From contig CM061136.1 of assembly GCA_030789695.1 (NCBI GenBank), forward strand, positions 129,804,648 through 129,868,647: 64,000 bases of DNA. Reading direction: 5' to 3'. A program made the position numbers and the translations under genes. Within the stretch, counting starts at the first letter, position 1. Each line of letters starts with the position of its first letter. This stretch comes from Scilla litardierei (lineage: Eukaryota; Streptophyta; Magnoliopsida; Asparagales; Asparagaceae). Below the pieces are notes generated by a model, which saw nothing but the letters and a program-made list of their open reading frames with translations, was not told where the DNA came from and searched no databases. Below are positions 1 to 12,203 of this stretch, one piece after another.

Positions 1-2880
1 GACCATCTGGTCGATAGTGCTTTGGGCTACGAGCTTCTCAGCTTCATGGACGCCTTCTCAGGATATAATCAGATCCAAATGGCACCGGAGGATGATGAGA
101 AGACTTTTTTCATCACTAATCGAGGTATATTCTGTTACACCAAAATGCCATTCGGTTTGAAAAATACAGGGGCCACATACCAATGCATGATGAACAACGT
201 CTTCGAGACTCAAATAGGGCAAAACCTAGAAGTCTACGTCGACGACATGCTAGTTAAGTCGAAGATGCCAACGGATCACCTTGCAGACCTCCGAGAGCTA
301 TTTGCACAGATCCTGCGATACAACCTTCGACGAAACCCCTCCAAATGTACATTCGGGGTTCGTTCAGGGAAGTTCTTTTATTTCATGCTGACAACCCGAG
401 GGATCAAGGCCAACCCCGACAAGATTACTGCCATCATCACGATGAGGGAGCCCTCGACTCTTAGAGAGCTCCAGAGGCTGAACGGAAGGATAGCGGCTTT
501 GGGACGATTCTTGTCTAAGTCGGCCTAAAGGTCAGTATCTTTCTTCAGTGTGCTGAGAAAGGCGATAGCCTCTGCTGCGATCGGCAAGAGAATTTTCGAA
601 TGTGATGCGGACTGCAAAAAAACCTTCTCAGAGTTGAAGGAGTACTTTTGCACCCCATCGCTCTGACCAAGCCAGATAAGGACGACTAGCTCATCCTCTA
701 CTTGGCCGTCGCCGAAGAGGCCATGAGCTTGGTGCTCGTCAAAGAATACAGTGGGGTACAACGGGCCATGTACTACGTCAGTCAGGTCCTCCGAGGCGTG
801 GAGGTCAACTACTCGAGGATTGAAAAGATGGCTTTCACGTTGGTCAAATCCGCTAGGAGATTACGGCCATATTTCCAAGCACAAACCATCTTGGTCCTCA
901 CTGACACTCCCTTAGAGCAGACCCTGAAGAGGCTCGACCGATCAGGGAAAATGAAAAAATGGGGGGTCGAACTAAGTGAGTTTGACATCCAATATAAGTC
1001 GAGGACCTCCATCAAAGGGCAGGCTCTCGCCGACTTTATTGTCAAACTCACCTACGACGACTACCCCCCAGGAAGAGGTATGTGCAACTAGCGCAATGCC
1101 TGAGGCTATCCCCTCGCCCTCAACCAGCGGGCAAAAGACACAATCAAGGATGAGAGAACCTGGATCGTACAAGTCGACGGTTCGTCCACACAAGATGGGA
1201 GCGGGGCCGGAATAATCGTCCAAATCTCCGGGGCGACATATTCGAATACGCCATCCGCTTTGATTTCCAAACCACCAAAAATGGTGTGGAATATGAGGCG
1301 GCCATCAACGGACTCTGACTGGCTCGAGCTCAGGGGGCGAGAGTAGTCTAACTATTCAGCGACTCCAGCCTCGTCGTCCATCAACTGAATGGGACCTTCG
1401 AGGCCCACGACGACTCAATGCAGAGTTACGTGCAACTCGCTAAAGCAGAGCTCGCCACATTCACACGCGTGGAAATTCATCACGTGCCAATGTCGAAGAA
1501 TCATCGAGCTGATGCCTTATCGAAGCTTGCATCGTCCTCCCCCGCGGGACTCGGTCAGACCGTGTACGTACAATGTCTACCCCATACCAGCGGGCTGGCA
1601 CAAGAGCTTCTAAGCCTCGATCAGGGGGCCTTGTGGATGGATCCGATAATCCGTTACTTAAACACCAGGGAGAAACAACCGACCCAGTGGAAGCACAAAA
1701 ACTTGAGCAGAAGGCCTACCAATTCGTCCTGCTGGATGGTTCATTGTACAAAAGACGATGGACCAGGTATGACATCTTTCCCTATCTTAAATGCTTAGCC
1801 CCGCAGGAAGCGCACTACATGATCCAGGAGATACACGAGGGCGACTACGGAAACCATTGCAGAGAAAAATCCATAGCCTTGAAGACTGTGAGACAAGGGT
1901 ACTTTTGGCCAACGATATTCAAAGATATCGTCGAATACGTTCGACGATGCTCAACCTGCCAAAAGTTCTCAAAGATCAGCTCGGCCCCACCAACTAATCT
2001 TATCCCCATCGTCAGTCTCGTCCCTTTCACCAAATGGGGATTGGACCTCCTTGGACCATTCAAGCCAGCGAGTGGGCAACAGAGATACTTAATAGTGGTG
2101 ATCGACTATTTTGCTAAGTGGATCGAAGCAGCACCTCTATCCCGAATCACATGGAAGGAAGCTCGAAGCTTCGTCTAGAACTCCATCGTGTGTTATTTTG
2201 GCATCCTACAGTCCATAATGACGAACAATGGGACAAAATTCGACTGCGCCGGCTTCAGAGATTTCTGCGCAGAGCTAAAGATCAAGTTGCACTTCGCCTT
2301 CGTCACCTACCCCAGTCGAACGGCTTGGCTGTGTCAGTAAACAAAAGCATCCTCGGGACCCTGCAGAATAGGATAACTGGGCTCGAAGGAACTTGGCCGG
2401 ACGACATCCCCGACATATTACGGTCGTACAGAATGACCCACAAAACCTCGATAGGGGAAACGCCCTTCATGCTGGCCTACGGATGCGAGGCCGTCGTCCC
2501 CATCGAGGTCAATAAGCGACCGCTTCATCTCCAATACTATGACGAAGAAAGAAACTCAGAGGGCCTCGAGCTCAACCTACAACTGGTGGACGAGGTCTGT
2601 GAACGGGCGTTGGCGACCCTCATCGAACAGAAGGGGTGCATGGCCCACTACTTTAACTCAAAAGTCCGCGAACGCAGCTTCCGTGTGGAAGACTTGGTGA
2701 TGCGCAAGGCTGCTTTCACTCCCGCAATCCTCAAGCAGGGAAAGCCCCCTGCAAAATGGAAGGGGCCCTACACAATGATCGACGTACTCGGTCCTGCCAC
2801 CTACCGACTCGCTACTTTGGATGATATGAACTTCCTCATCCTTGTAACGTGGAACATCTACGAAAGCATTATCAATGATT
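1..2880 (+). pseudogene. Tat #1 pol remnant: RT, RNase H, second RNase H, integrase
   Basis: Frame 1 is open from base 1 and encodes reverse transcriptase with FMDAFSGYNQIQM, MPFGLKNTGATYQ and the catalytic YVDDML (about 230-250). It ends at a TAA (526-528) where the intact relative at 32541 has Glu in KSAERS. RNase H continues in another frame (702-1091, ending the domain with ALADFIV). The second RNase H starts near 1165 (VQVDGSSTQ) and is broken by frameshifts through about 1550. Integrase follows in pieces: the HHCC zinc region (about 1800-1970), the core beginning WGLDLLGPF near 2035, a break at 2178, and the C-terminal part to about 2880 (TPFMLAYGCEAVVP). It would copy and insert element DNA if intact, but it cannot be expressed whole. 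Confidence 0.9.
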
Positions 2881-2980
2881 GTACTAAAGGGGTAAATCGA
2901 CCGATCATTTTTTATACTATACATATTCATTATGAATGCAAAGTAGATCGTTCTTCGACATCAGTCGTAACACTCTCGTT

Positions 2981-3078
2981 GGCCGTAAGTCGAAGGGGCC
3001 ATGCCCCTCGCCACCGAACAACCTTTGTCGGCCGTAAGTCGAAGGGGCCACGCCCCTCTCCACCGAACGACCACCATA
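2981..3078 (+). repeat. Two tandem 49-bp units after Tat #1 pol
   Basis: The motif ggccgtaagtcgaaggggcc starts at 2981 and again at 3030, each followed by a near-identical tail ending in ccaccgaac. Each unit contains a palindrome around ggggcc(a)tgcccc or ggggccacgcccc. The repeat lies between the pol end and the antisense gene. I see no gene in 2880-3300. Confidence 0.8.
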
Positions 3079-3301
3079 TGACCAAAGGAGCGTGATTAAT
3101 GGTGAATACACCTAACCTATCCACAACATAACTTGCCTAAGGATTTCTATGTTCAATCAAGTTAGGCCGTTGAGGGGTTATACACACGCAGATATTCAAA
3201 AAAAATGTAGATAAAGAAATAAATTCGCAAAAAGTTTTTCTTCATTGATTTCAAATCGAAAAAATTACAAAATTAGGAGTTACAGAGGGACTGCATAAGA
3301 C

Positions 3302-3577
3302 CTAAGAGGGAGGGGGAGCACTCCCTGACACCAAAACGTTGGTGAAGGCCTCCATCACCTTCGTGAGCTTAGCAGTCAGCTCGATCTTCTCTTTCGCGGT
3401 AGCCTCCTCGAGCTTTACAACTTTGGCTTGGAGCTCGGCCTTCTCCACCTGGCTAGCCTCTGCCCACCTCTCAAAGTCGAAGACTTTGGTGCGAAGCTTG
3501 ATCGTCTCCTTCCTGAAAGCATCGAGCTCCTCTTCGGGTGAGCCGGGCCCTCTCTGTCTGCCACTGGAGCTCGGCAT
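3302..3577 (-). pseudogene. Tat #1 antisense gene, coiled-coil fragment
   Basis: A 91-residue minus-strand frame rich in Glu, Lys, Leu and Ala (for example VEKAELQAKVVKLEEATAK) with heptad-like spacing. It is the counterpart of the longer coiled-coil exon at 36681-37388 in Tat #2 and sits at the same place, just downstream of pol in antisense. The stretch 3578-4006 on the same strand looks like decayed sequence of the same gene. Function unknown. Confidence 0.65.
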
Positions 3578-4006
3578 ACATGTGGACGGTCGAGAGCGAT
3601 GAAAGGCTTTCCTTAGCCTATGTCGCCTCCCACTCGACCGCCGCTTTGTCAGCGAGGGTCTTCCCCAAGGCCTCTTCCACCTCCTTCGCCCGTGCTTCGG
3701 AGCTGAGGGCTCTACGCTCCGCGTCTGCCAACCACCGACCTCCGTCGCTTCCTGAGGGCTCTACCCTCTGCATCTGCCAACCACCGACTTCCGTCGATCA
3801 AGTCGATAGCCTGGCGGTGCAACGCGGCCCTGAGAACGGACATGTGCAAATAAAACAAAGGTCAGTCAAGAACGTTGACCAAGTTGGATACAAAAAAACA
3901 GAGGCTCGGGTGCCATACCTAATATCCGCTCACCCCAAAGAAGTTGGCCATCCGCTCGAGGTCCATATTATGTAAGAACTCCAGATCATTGGGGAGGATC
4001 AAGTTC

Positions 4007-4819
4007 TCAACCACCCTGGAGGTTCGCCCCGAAGTCCATCAAGGACGATTCCTCCTTGCCGACGGCGAAGGGGGGGGGTATATGAAGCTCACCTTCGACC
4101 GGCCCTATGGACCGAGACGAGAGCCGATTGAGCAGCAGCACTCGATCGAACTCCCCGGGGATCGGGCTGACCAACGAGATGGGCGACACGATGTCACCCC
4201 ATGGCCATTGATCTATGAGGGGCGTCGTAGGGCCCTGAGGCATCGAAAGGGTCTTCTCCGCCTCTGGAGTCTCGAGGGGAGCGACCCTCTTGCCCTTCCC
4301 CATGGGGTCTTCTTCATCCACCCGCCTCCTCTTCAGAGACCCCTCCTCCTCACGGGACGCCATCTCCCTCTTCTGGCCGACCCCCCCAGTCGACTCGATG
4401 ACCTCGACAGAATCGACATCAACCACCTCCGTCACCGCTGCAACCATGACGGAAGCCAGGGGGATAGGAGGCCGCACGGGGAGCTTGGCTGGAGACCACC
4501 CTCAAAGAAACTCGGGAAGGAGGCCTAGAGGCCTGCGTGGTCTCTCCCCCTTTGGAGGAGGAGCTTTGTTGGACATGTAAGGGGGACCGAGAGCCCGATC
4601 CCTCAACACGAGCGCTCGATCGATCGGTTCGAGCACCCAACCGTTCGACGTCTTCTTCCTTTTTCTCTGCTCCCTCCAGACATAGTCCAGGCTGGACTCA
4701 TCACTGTGTTGGCTGCCATTGGTCATATCTGTAGACAACGAAGATAATTACCATGGGTGGCAAAGATAAGGATATCGATTCAGGATACCTTACCCGGGCA
4801 CCATAGAAGGATCTTTATC
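4007..4819 (-). pseudogene. Tat #1 antisense gene: end of exon A, intron, exon B
   Basis: Read on the minus strand, the exon A piece left of the copia insertion ends at 4794. The inferred intron is 4729-4793 (65 nt): donor gtaagg, acceptor ctacag. Exon B starts at 4728 in the matching phase (phase 1) and encodes a charged stretch with a basic KRKK cluster. One in-frame stop lies at 4502-4504. The same frame then reopens (4477-4007) with another basic cluster, SLKRRRVDEED. Tat #2 has an intron at the same position and phase. The splicing is inferred from conserved frame and sites and has not been demonstrated. Confidence 0.6.
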
Positions 4820-4824
4820 GTGCG
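4820..4824. repeat. Target-site duplication gtgcg, left copy
   Basis: The five bases gtgcg directly before the LTR start (4825) are repeated exactly after the distal LTR end (12199-12203), as expected for LTR retrotransposon insertion. Removing the element and one TSD restores the reading frame of the antisense gene across the site. Confidence 0.95.
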
Positions 4825-6894
4825 TGTTGGATCTGGATCGTAGCCTAGAGGGGGGTGAATAGGCTAATAAAAATTCTAGTGCAACCCACGAGAAATCCCA
4901 CGCAATTATAAGCACAGACAGGGCAATAAAAAGGCAATCACAGAATACTCACAATATACCCTGGTTCGGTCGTCCCCACGACCTACTCCAGCCCCGAAAG
5001 CAACTACTAGATAGATATGTAATCAAGTACAGCTACACAGTGAGTCAAGATCCCAAATCTACTCTCACCTAGCTCGTACGCACACCACGTGCTCTACACT
5101 CTCAATCTAATCAGATGCTCTCCCTCCGTGACGACTCCCAAAGTCGTCAGGTCCCCAAAAATAACACAACTAATGGTAAAATTTCCCCTACATAGATCGC
5201 TACTACTACACAAATAAAATAATACTAGAGTTCAGAAATGCTCAGTTTGTGTATCGTAGTCGTCTCTGTCAATAGGCGTAGGTCAGATATGTATCTGACA
5301 AGATGTAGTCATCTTTCGCTCCTCTTCCCAACTCAAGTTACCGATTGCCTCTCCTCCTTTGTTACTTGCGGCTTGAAATAGAGTTATGACCTTGTGATGC
5401 TCGGCTTTGCAAGTTACAGCTTCCTCAGAATTTCTTTTGTGCCGCACCTTAGCTCTTGATCAATTGTTTAGCCCTTAGTCCCTTTCACAATGTCCTGCAA
5501 ACAACCAAAAGAGAAGTTAATGTGAAATCAACTCAAAAATAATACTGCGGCCTTTCAACAAAAATAATTAAGAGGATGCAACTTAAAATAATTCTTTGAA
5601 GTTTGCTAAGGAGAAAAGAAATAGGCATCCCTCTGATATTTGGACAGCACCCCACTTTTGTTTGATGCCGCACTGGAAATTTTTGGCCAGTTCTCCTTTT
5701 AATCTCTCAACAAGTTCCTGCAACACAAATCCTCACAAAAATATGGTTCGAAACATAAACACTCAAAAAACCATCCATACTAGAAATCGGCTGCCTCTCT
5801 AAAAATTTTGCATACACTGAAAACTTTTGAACCCACAGATCAAAATTCGGCACAATGAAAAATTAGCTCATTCACAAAAATTTTTGCGCAACAAGAGAAC
5901 AAGACTTTGCGTTTTTGAGAAACAAAAAATCGGCCCAAGTTGGTTTTCAAATGGAGAACACAAAATAACATTACCTGCTCTCCTAGGCTGACATCTTGTT
6001 GGGATATTGAGGATTTCGGCTGCCACAAAGTTTTGGTCTTTTTAATTTTGAATAGAAAGAGACCCTCTAGCCAATGAAACCTGATGTTTGCTCTTGGCAC
6101 AAATAGAGGCACCCAAAATTTCGATGGATGATGCGAATAAAAAGGAGTAATGCTGTTGGGGTTTTCTCCAAACAAAAGGATTTGTGCACTCTCAGAACTT
6201 CATGCGGCTCCCAGAGATTTTGCAAAAAAGAATTTTGGCCTTTGGAATTAAAAACAATGGAGAGCTCCCTGGTAATTTTCGAAGTGCGGCTTGCCCTTGT
6301 AAAACCCTTAATCCCCTCAAAAAAAAAATTGGTAGGCTTGGTGTTTATTTAAGAGGTTTGGGTGATGGGCTTTCATGTGGGGCTCTTTGAGATTTTTTGA
6401 TACATGACAGAATTCATTTAAAAACGAATGTGCACAGGATGTTACAAATATTCGGGAGCCAATCAAATGCACATGGCTTTTTTAATAAGAATGTTGGCCT
6501 GGGCCTTTTTTGTGTGTACAACAAAAACAAATGAATGTGTTTGGCCGGCCTTGTGATCTCCAACAGAATTATATGGCCGGCCTTGTATATTTTTTTTGTG
6601 TGTTTTGTTTAAATAAAACGTGAGTGCTACTTTGGCCTTGGGAAAAAAAACTCTTTTGTGAGGATTTCAAAAGGGGTTTGTGATTCATCAATGGTTTGAT
6701 TTTGATCTTGTGTGGGCACTTGTAAATATAAATCAAACCATTTGATTGTCTCCTCGTTTCCATCATATTGACCAAGTCCTTCCGTGAATTTTGTCGCAAG
6801 TTCGCCGTTCCTGAAACACTTAACACACACGTTAAAACGTTCACACAAGTTTGTTATCATCAAACACGAAGTTCACAGATCATTGCTACCAACA
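4825..6894 (-). repeat. 3' LTR of Sirevirus-like element
   Basis: Begins tgttggatct and ends accaaca on the plus strand, repeated at 10131-12198. At 2070 bp it is long for copia. The short reading frames inside are not conserved proteins. The polypurine tract adjoins it on the interior side. Confidence 0.93.
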
Positions 6895-6907
6895 CTCTCC
6901 CCCTTTT
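6895..6907 (-). promoter_or_regulatory. Polypurine tract of Sirevirus-like element
   Basis: On the minus strand aaaagggggagag lies immediately before the 3' LTR, where plus-strand DNA synthesis is primed. It is preceded by gatgataacaaa read on the plus strand. Confidence 0.85.
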
Positions 6908-7081
6908 GATGATAACAAACTAAGTATAAGATTTGATCATTAGCTTTCCAAATAGTGTGTGTGAAAGTGTGACGGTAGTGGGTGACATGCAATCCGATGA
7001 AATGATGTGCGAACAATGATGTGTAAAGTTTAACAATAAGCATGATCCCCCTATTTTTGTGATTCCCCAAAATTCATTAAT

Positions 7082-7165
7082 GCTCCCCCTTAATCAAATA
7101 ATCATATTTTCACGTGGATTAATATCAAATCTTTCCCAAATTTTCTCCCCCTTTGTTATCATCAA
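7082..7165 (-). promoter_or_regulatory. Two extra polypurine-like tracts
   Basis: On the minus strand, ttaagggggagca (about 7082-7092) and aacaaagggggagaa (about 7141-7157) repeat the polypurine tract pattern inside the element. The second again adjoins a gatgataaca motif. Multiple polypurine tracts are a known Sirevirus trait. Confidence 0.7.
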
Positions 7166-8226
7166 AAGTCGAAACACGAAGGCAAAAACATATATCATGC
7201 AAAAAGAGAGCATTATAAGCCAATACCAACAATTGCATGTACACAATCATAGGATAATCAAGTCAAAATCCAATGAAATTAAACAACTAAGACTTCGACA
7301 CCAACGTGTAAAGTGTGATGATTAAAATTGAAGCACATGAGGGAGAATCATTTAAGAAAGTCAACCAAAACCAATCCACATTTTCCAAATAACATACTAT
7401 CACCTAGGATTGATTTTTCCCACCTCATTAAAAATGAGTTCAAGGTACCACACCCCAAAACATAGCCTATAAGGACTCTTAGATGTGGGGGTGGCATTGC
7501 TTAACGAGTAAATACACCAACGCTAAAGTTTACCCATAAAGCTTATGTTGGATACTCGTGGGTAATACCGTTGCCAAGGATTGTATCCATTTTCCATACA
7601 GAGCAATTATCTTTTGTTTTCACATTTTTTTTTAAAAAATACTCATAGCAACAATTTCTTTTGCTCAATTTTTATCCATGGCAAGGTATATCATATCCCT
7701 TAGATTTTCAGTTAAGTTTTCCTCCTACATTCACTTTCCATACTTCATAAACGATATCTCCAAATGTGCAACAATAATAATACATGTGGAAGTGAAGGAG
7801 AAATCAAGTTATTTTCATTCATTGAATATGCCGTGAATATTTAGAAAGATGAACATGCGCATGTGGCACAAGCAATAATACACCAATTTCTACATAGATG
7901 TGAAAATCATTCGTGCATACTTCAAAGATGAATCACAGAGAAAAGATACACATTTAAGCACCAATTTTTTTATTTTCAGTTTTTTTTTATAAATGCATGA
8001 AGTACTAAAGCAGACATGAGATGTAATCACACAAACAAAAAGAAGTCATGCACACAATGCAACTACTAGCACACAAACAAAGAGAAGTCATGCACACACA
8101 CACAAAAACTATGAAGATATTCATTAAGATCAAAGAATGAGATATACCTTCGTGTCGCCGTTTGACTAAGGAGCTAAAAAGTAATGAGACATTCAATTTA
8201 TCGCTCCTCGTCAAATTTCCATCCAC
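7166..8226 (-). other. Non-coding interior of Sirevirus-like element
   Basis: AT-rich sequence between the gag stop and the polypurine tracts, where pol should be. A 73-codon frame at 8005-8226 has a low-complexity tail and no recognisable domain. Two short tracts around agaagtcatgcacaca (about 8040-8100) repeat each other. I see no pol domain here. Confidence 0.6.
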
Positions 8227-10086
8227 CTACAAAAGAGGTGTCGTGTGTGACCTTGGAATCCAACAAGGTCCACTTACGTTAGTCATCAAAGATTTAGGAA
8301 CCCATATTTGTTTGAACTTAATGTTTTTGTTCCTATATTTGCAATGATATGAAGTATGACCAACACATCCACATGTAAAGCAGTTAGCATGAAAATTTCC
8401 AACCTTTGTTGATTCAATGTGAACTTTTCTATATTTTGATTTTTCAACATTTTTAAGACCATATCCTAGTCCTCGCCTATTATTGCCATAAATTTGATTT
8501 CCAAGAATAATGTCCAAATTTTGTTTTCCAATGGAAAATCTCTTTATTGACAATTCTAGGGTGGTGACTTTGGATTTCAAGATATCGTTTTCATTTACAA
8601 GCAAAGTGCATTTACTAATGAAAGCTTGCTTGTTTTCCTCTTCTTTCTTTTCAAAATCCCTCATTTTTTCTTTAAGTTCAAGATTTAGCATGTTAATCTT
8701 TTCAGAAAGCAATTCATTTTCAACTTCAAGCTTTGTCTTATCTAGTTTATACATGCTAATATCCTTTAATAAAGAGGGACATGAAAGACAGTCAGTTTTT
8801 TCAGACAAGCTAGCTTTCTCTTTTTCTAACATAGTAATTGTAGCGTTACAAGCAACAATTTCAGTTTTCAGTTTTTCAATTTCCTTAGACATGTCATACT
8901 CAGATTGTTGCATATCAAAGTTATCATTCCTATAACTATCCACATCAGCTTCTAGCTCATTAATAGTATTTTGCATTCCTTTCAAGATTTCTAACAATTC
9001 AGCTTTAGTGGGAAATTCTACCTCATTGTGTTTGGCCATTAATGCCATGCAGGAGTGGGCTTCATGTTCCTCCTCATCATACTCAGCTTCGCTATCTATG
9101 TCCCACGTCAACACTTTCGTTTTTCCTTTTGCAACTTGAGCTGTGTGTTGTTGTGGGCAATCTTTTATGTGGTGTCCTTTCTTCCTGCATTTAAAACATT
9201 CACTTCTATTAATAGCTTTCTGATCATAGGAATTTCTACCAAAATTAGAATTATTAGAACGAATGAACCTTTTTCCTATCTCAGATCTTCCTTGATCAGT
9301 CTGAATGTATCTTCTGAAGTTTCTGACCATTAAAGCTTGCTCTTCATCAAGATCGTCGTCGTTAGCTTGAAGAGCTAATGGTGTGGAAGCTTTGGTCTTC
9401 TCTTCAGGTTTCTCCCTGGCTTCTATACTCTGCAACTCGAGCTCGTATGACATTAGGTTGCCTATCAGGTCCTCCACTTTCATTGTTGACAAGTCCTTAG
9501 CTTCTTGAATAGCGGTGACTTTAGGCCTGAACGAGCTCGGTAGCGCCCTTAAGATCTTTCGTGCTTGTTCATGGCTAGAGTATGGCTTACCGAGAGAACT
9601 GGATTTGTAGACGATGTCCGTGAACCTCGTAAACATCTCTTTCACGGATTCTGTTGGTAGCATGCGGAAGCTCTCGTATTCTGTGCTCAGCAACGCAAGT
9701 CTGGATTCCTTCACTTGCGATGTTCCCTCATGTGTCACCTCCAGAGTATGCCAGATTTCCTGCGCAGTTAGACAATGTGAAATACGATTAAATTCAGATT
9801 TATCAAGAGAGCATATAAGCGCATTCATAGCTTTACCATTAAGAGTATATAGTTTCTTATCAGCTAAATCCCACTTGTCTTAAGGCTTAATTATAACAGT
9901 GTCTTCAATTTTAATAGTGGGTAGACTATAACCATTTTCAACAATATCCCACACATCATAATCTACAGACACTAAATAGATTTTCATCCTCGCCTTCCAA
10001 TATGCAAAGTCTACACCGTTAAACTTAGGGGGACGGGCTATAGACTGACCTTCAGCAAAAGCACAATCAGATATATTCATGGTCAT
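8227..10086 (-). pseudogene. gag of Sirevirus-like element, one in-frame stop
   Basis: The start ATG at 10086 lies about 30 bases inside the primer site. The N-terminus (FNGVDFAYWKARM) is typical of plant copia gag. The middle carries the UBN2-type capsid helix region (YESFRMLPTESVKEMFTRF). Two CCHC zinc knuckles are visible: CFKCRKKGHHIKDC and, near the end, CFTCGCVGHTSYHC. One TAA (9880-9882, codon 69) interrupts an otherwise single frame of about 620 codons. A long acidic coiled-coil stretch lies between the knuckles. The frame stops shortly after WVPKS, a motif that in full copia elements precedes protease. Gag would form the virus-like particle. The stop makes expression doubtful, although reinitiation at 9828 would give 533 residues. 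Confidence 0.85.
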
Positions 10087-10113
10087 CTAAAAATCTAGAC
10101 TAGATCCTCTAAA

Positions 10114-10128
10114 CTGGCTTTGATACCA
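10114..10128 (-). promoter_or_regulatory. Primer-binding site (initiator Met tRNA)
   Basis: On the minus strand tggtatcaaagccag begins two bases after the 5' LTR. It differs at one position from the usual plant initiator-Met primer site tggtatcagagcc. It fixes the element's orientation as minus. Confidence 0.88.
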
Positions 10129-10130
10129 CT

Positions 10131-12198
10131 TGTTGGATCTGGATCGTAGCCTAGAGGGGGGTGAATAGGCTAATAAAAATTCTCGTGCAACCCACGAGAA
10201 ATCCCACGCAATTATAAGCACAGACAGGGCAATAAAAAGGCAATCACAGAATACTTACAGATATACCCTGGTTCGGTCGTCCCCACGACCTACTCCAGCC
10301 CCGAAAGCAACTACTAGATAGATATGTAATCAAGTACAGCTACACAGTGAGTCAAGATCCCAAATCTACTCTCACCTAGCTCGTACGCACACCACGTGCT
10401 CTACACTCTCAATCTAATCAGATGCTCTCCCTCCGTGACGACTCCCAAAGTCGTCAGGTCCCCAAAAATAACACAACTAATGGTAAAATTTCCCCTACAT
10501 AGATCGTTACTACTACACAAATAAAATAATACTAGAGTTCAGAAATGCTCAGTTTGTGTATCGTAGTCGTCTCTGTCAATAGGCGTAGGTCAGATATGTA
10601 TCTGACAAGATGTAGTCGTCTTTCGCTCTCTTCCCAACTCAAGTTACCGAATGCCTCTCCTCCTTTGTTACTTGCGGCTTGAAATAGAGTTACGACCTTG
10701 TGATGCTCGGCTTTGCAAGTTACAGCTTCCTCAGAATTTCTTTTGTGCCGCACCTTAGCTCTTGATCAATTGTTTAGCCCTTAGTCCCTTTCACAATGTC
10801 CTGCAAACAACCAAAAGAGAATTTAATGTGAAATCAACTCAAAAATAATACTGCGGCCTTTCAACAAAATAATTAAGAGGATGCAACTTAAAATAATTCT
10901 TTGAAGTTTGCTAAGGAGAAAAGAAATATGCCTCCCTCTGATATTTCGACAGCACCCCACTTTTGTTTGATGCCGCACTGGAAATTTTTGGCCAGTTCTC
11001 CTTTTAATCTCTCAACAAGTTCCTGCAACACAAATCCTCACAAAAATATGGTTCGAAACATAAACACTCAAAAAACCATCAACACTAGAAATCGGCTGCC
11101 TCTCTAAAAATTTTGCATACACTGAAAACTTTTGAACCCACAGATCAAAATTCGGCACAATGAAAAATTAGCTCATTCACAAAAAATTTTGCGCAACAAG
11201 AGAACAGGACTTTGCGTTTTTGAGAAACAAAAAATCGGCCCAAGTTGGTTTTCAAATGGAGAACACAAAATAACATTACCTGCTCTCCTAGGCTGACATC
11301 TTGTTGGGATATTGAGGATTTCGGCTGCCACAAAGTTTTGGTCTTTTTAATTTTGAATAGAAAGAGACCCTCTAGCCAATGAAACCTGCTGTTTGCTCTT
11401 GGCACAAATAGAGGCACCCAAAATTTCGATGGCTGATGCGAATAAAAAGGAGTAATGCTGTTGGGGTTTTCTCCAAACAAAAGGATTTGTGCACTTTCAG
11501 AACTTCATGCGGCTCCCAGAGATTTTGCAAAAAAGAATTTTGGCCTTTGGAATTAAAAACAATGGAGAGCTCCCTGGTAATTTTCGAAGTGCGGCTTGCC
11601 CTTGTAAAACCCTCAATCCCCTCAAAAAAATTGGTAGGCTTGGTGTTTATTTAAGAGGTTTGGGTGATGGGCTTTCACGTGGGGCTCTTTGAGATTTTTT
11701 TGATACATGACAGAATTCATTTAAAAACGAATGTGCACAGGATGTTACAAATATTCGGGAGCCAATCAAATGCACATGGCTTTTTTAATAAGAATGTTGG
11801 CCTGGGCCTTTTTTATGTGTACAACAAAAACAAATGAATGTGTTTGGCCGGCCTTGTGATCTCCAACAAAATTATATGGCCGGCCTTGTATATTTTTTTT
11901 TGTGTGTTTTGTTTAAATAAAACGTGAGTGCTACTTTGGCCTTGGGAAAAAAAACTCTTTTGTGAGGATTTCAAAAGGGGTTTGTGATTCATCAATGGTT
12001 TGATTTTGATCTTGTGTGGGCACTTGTAAATATAAATCAAACCATTTGATTGTCTCCTTATTTCCATCATATTGACCAAGTCCTTCCGTGAATTTTGTCG
12101 CAAGTTCGCCGTTCCTGAAACACTTAACACACACGTTAAAACGTTCACACACGTTTGTTATCATCAAACACGAAGTTCACAGATCGTTGCTACCAACA
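10131..12198 (-). repeat. 5' LTR of Sirevirus-like element
   Basis: A 2068-bp partner of the LTR at 4825-6894 with the same tg and ca ends. Differences are scattered single bases and homopolymer length changes. It should carry the promoter, read on the minus strand. Confidence 0.93.
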
Positions 12199-12203
12199 GT
12201 GCG
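12199..12203. repeat. Target-site duplication gtgcg, right copy
   Basis: Exact partner of 4820-4824, directly after the LTR end accaaca. Confidence 0.95.

Larger units (their letters stand above)
4825..12198 (-). mobile_element. Sirevirus-like Ty1/copia element without pol, nested in Tat #1
   Basis: Two 2.07-kb direct LTRs (4825-6894 and 10131-12198), each starting tg and ending ca, flank a 3.2-kb interior read on the minus strand. The primer site matches initiator-Met tRNA; gag follows it directly and the polypurine tract abuts the 3' LTR. There is no protease, integrase, reverse transcriptase or RNase H. Several polypurine tracts, gatgataacaaa motifs beside agggggag, long LTRs and two zinc knuckles in gag fit Sireviruses. 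By eye I find about 30 differences between the LTRs, so insertion was fairly recent. It is non-autonomous and would need pol supplied in trans. Confidence 0.9.
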
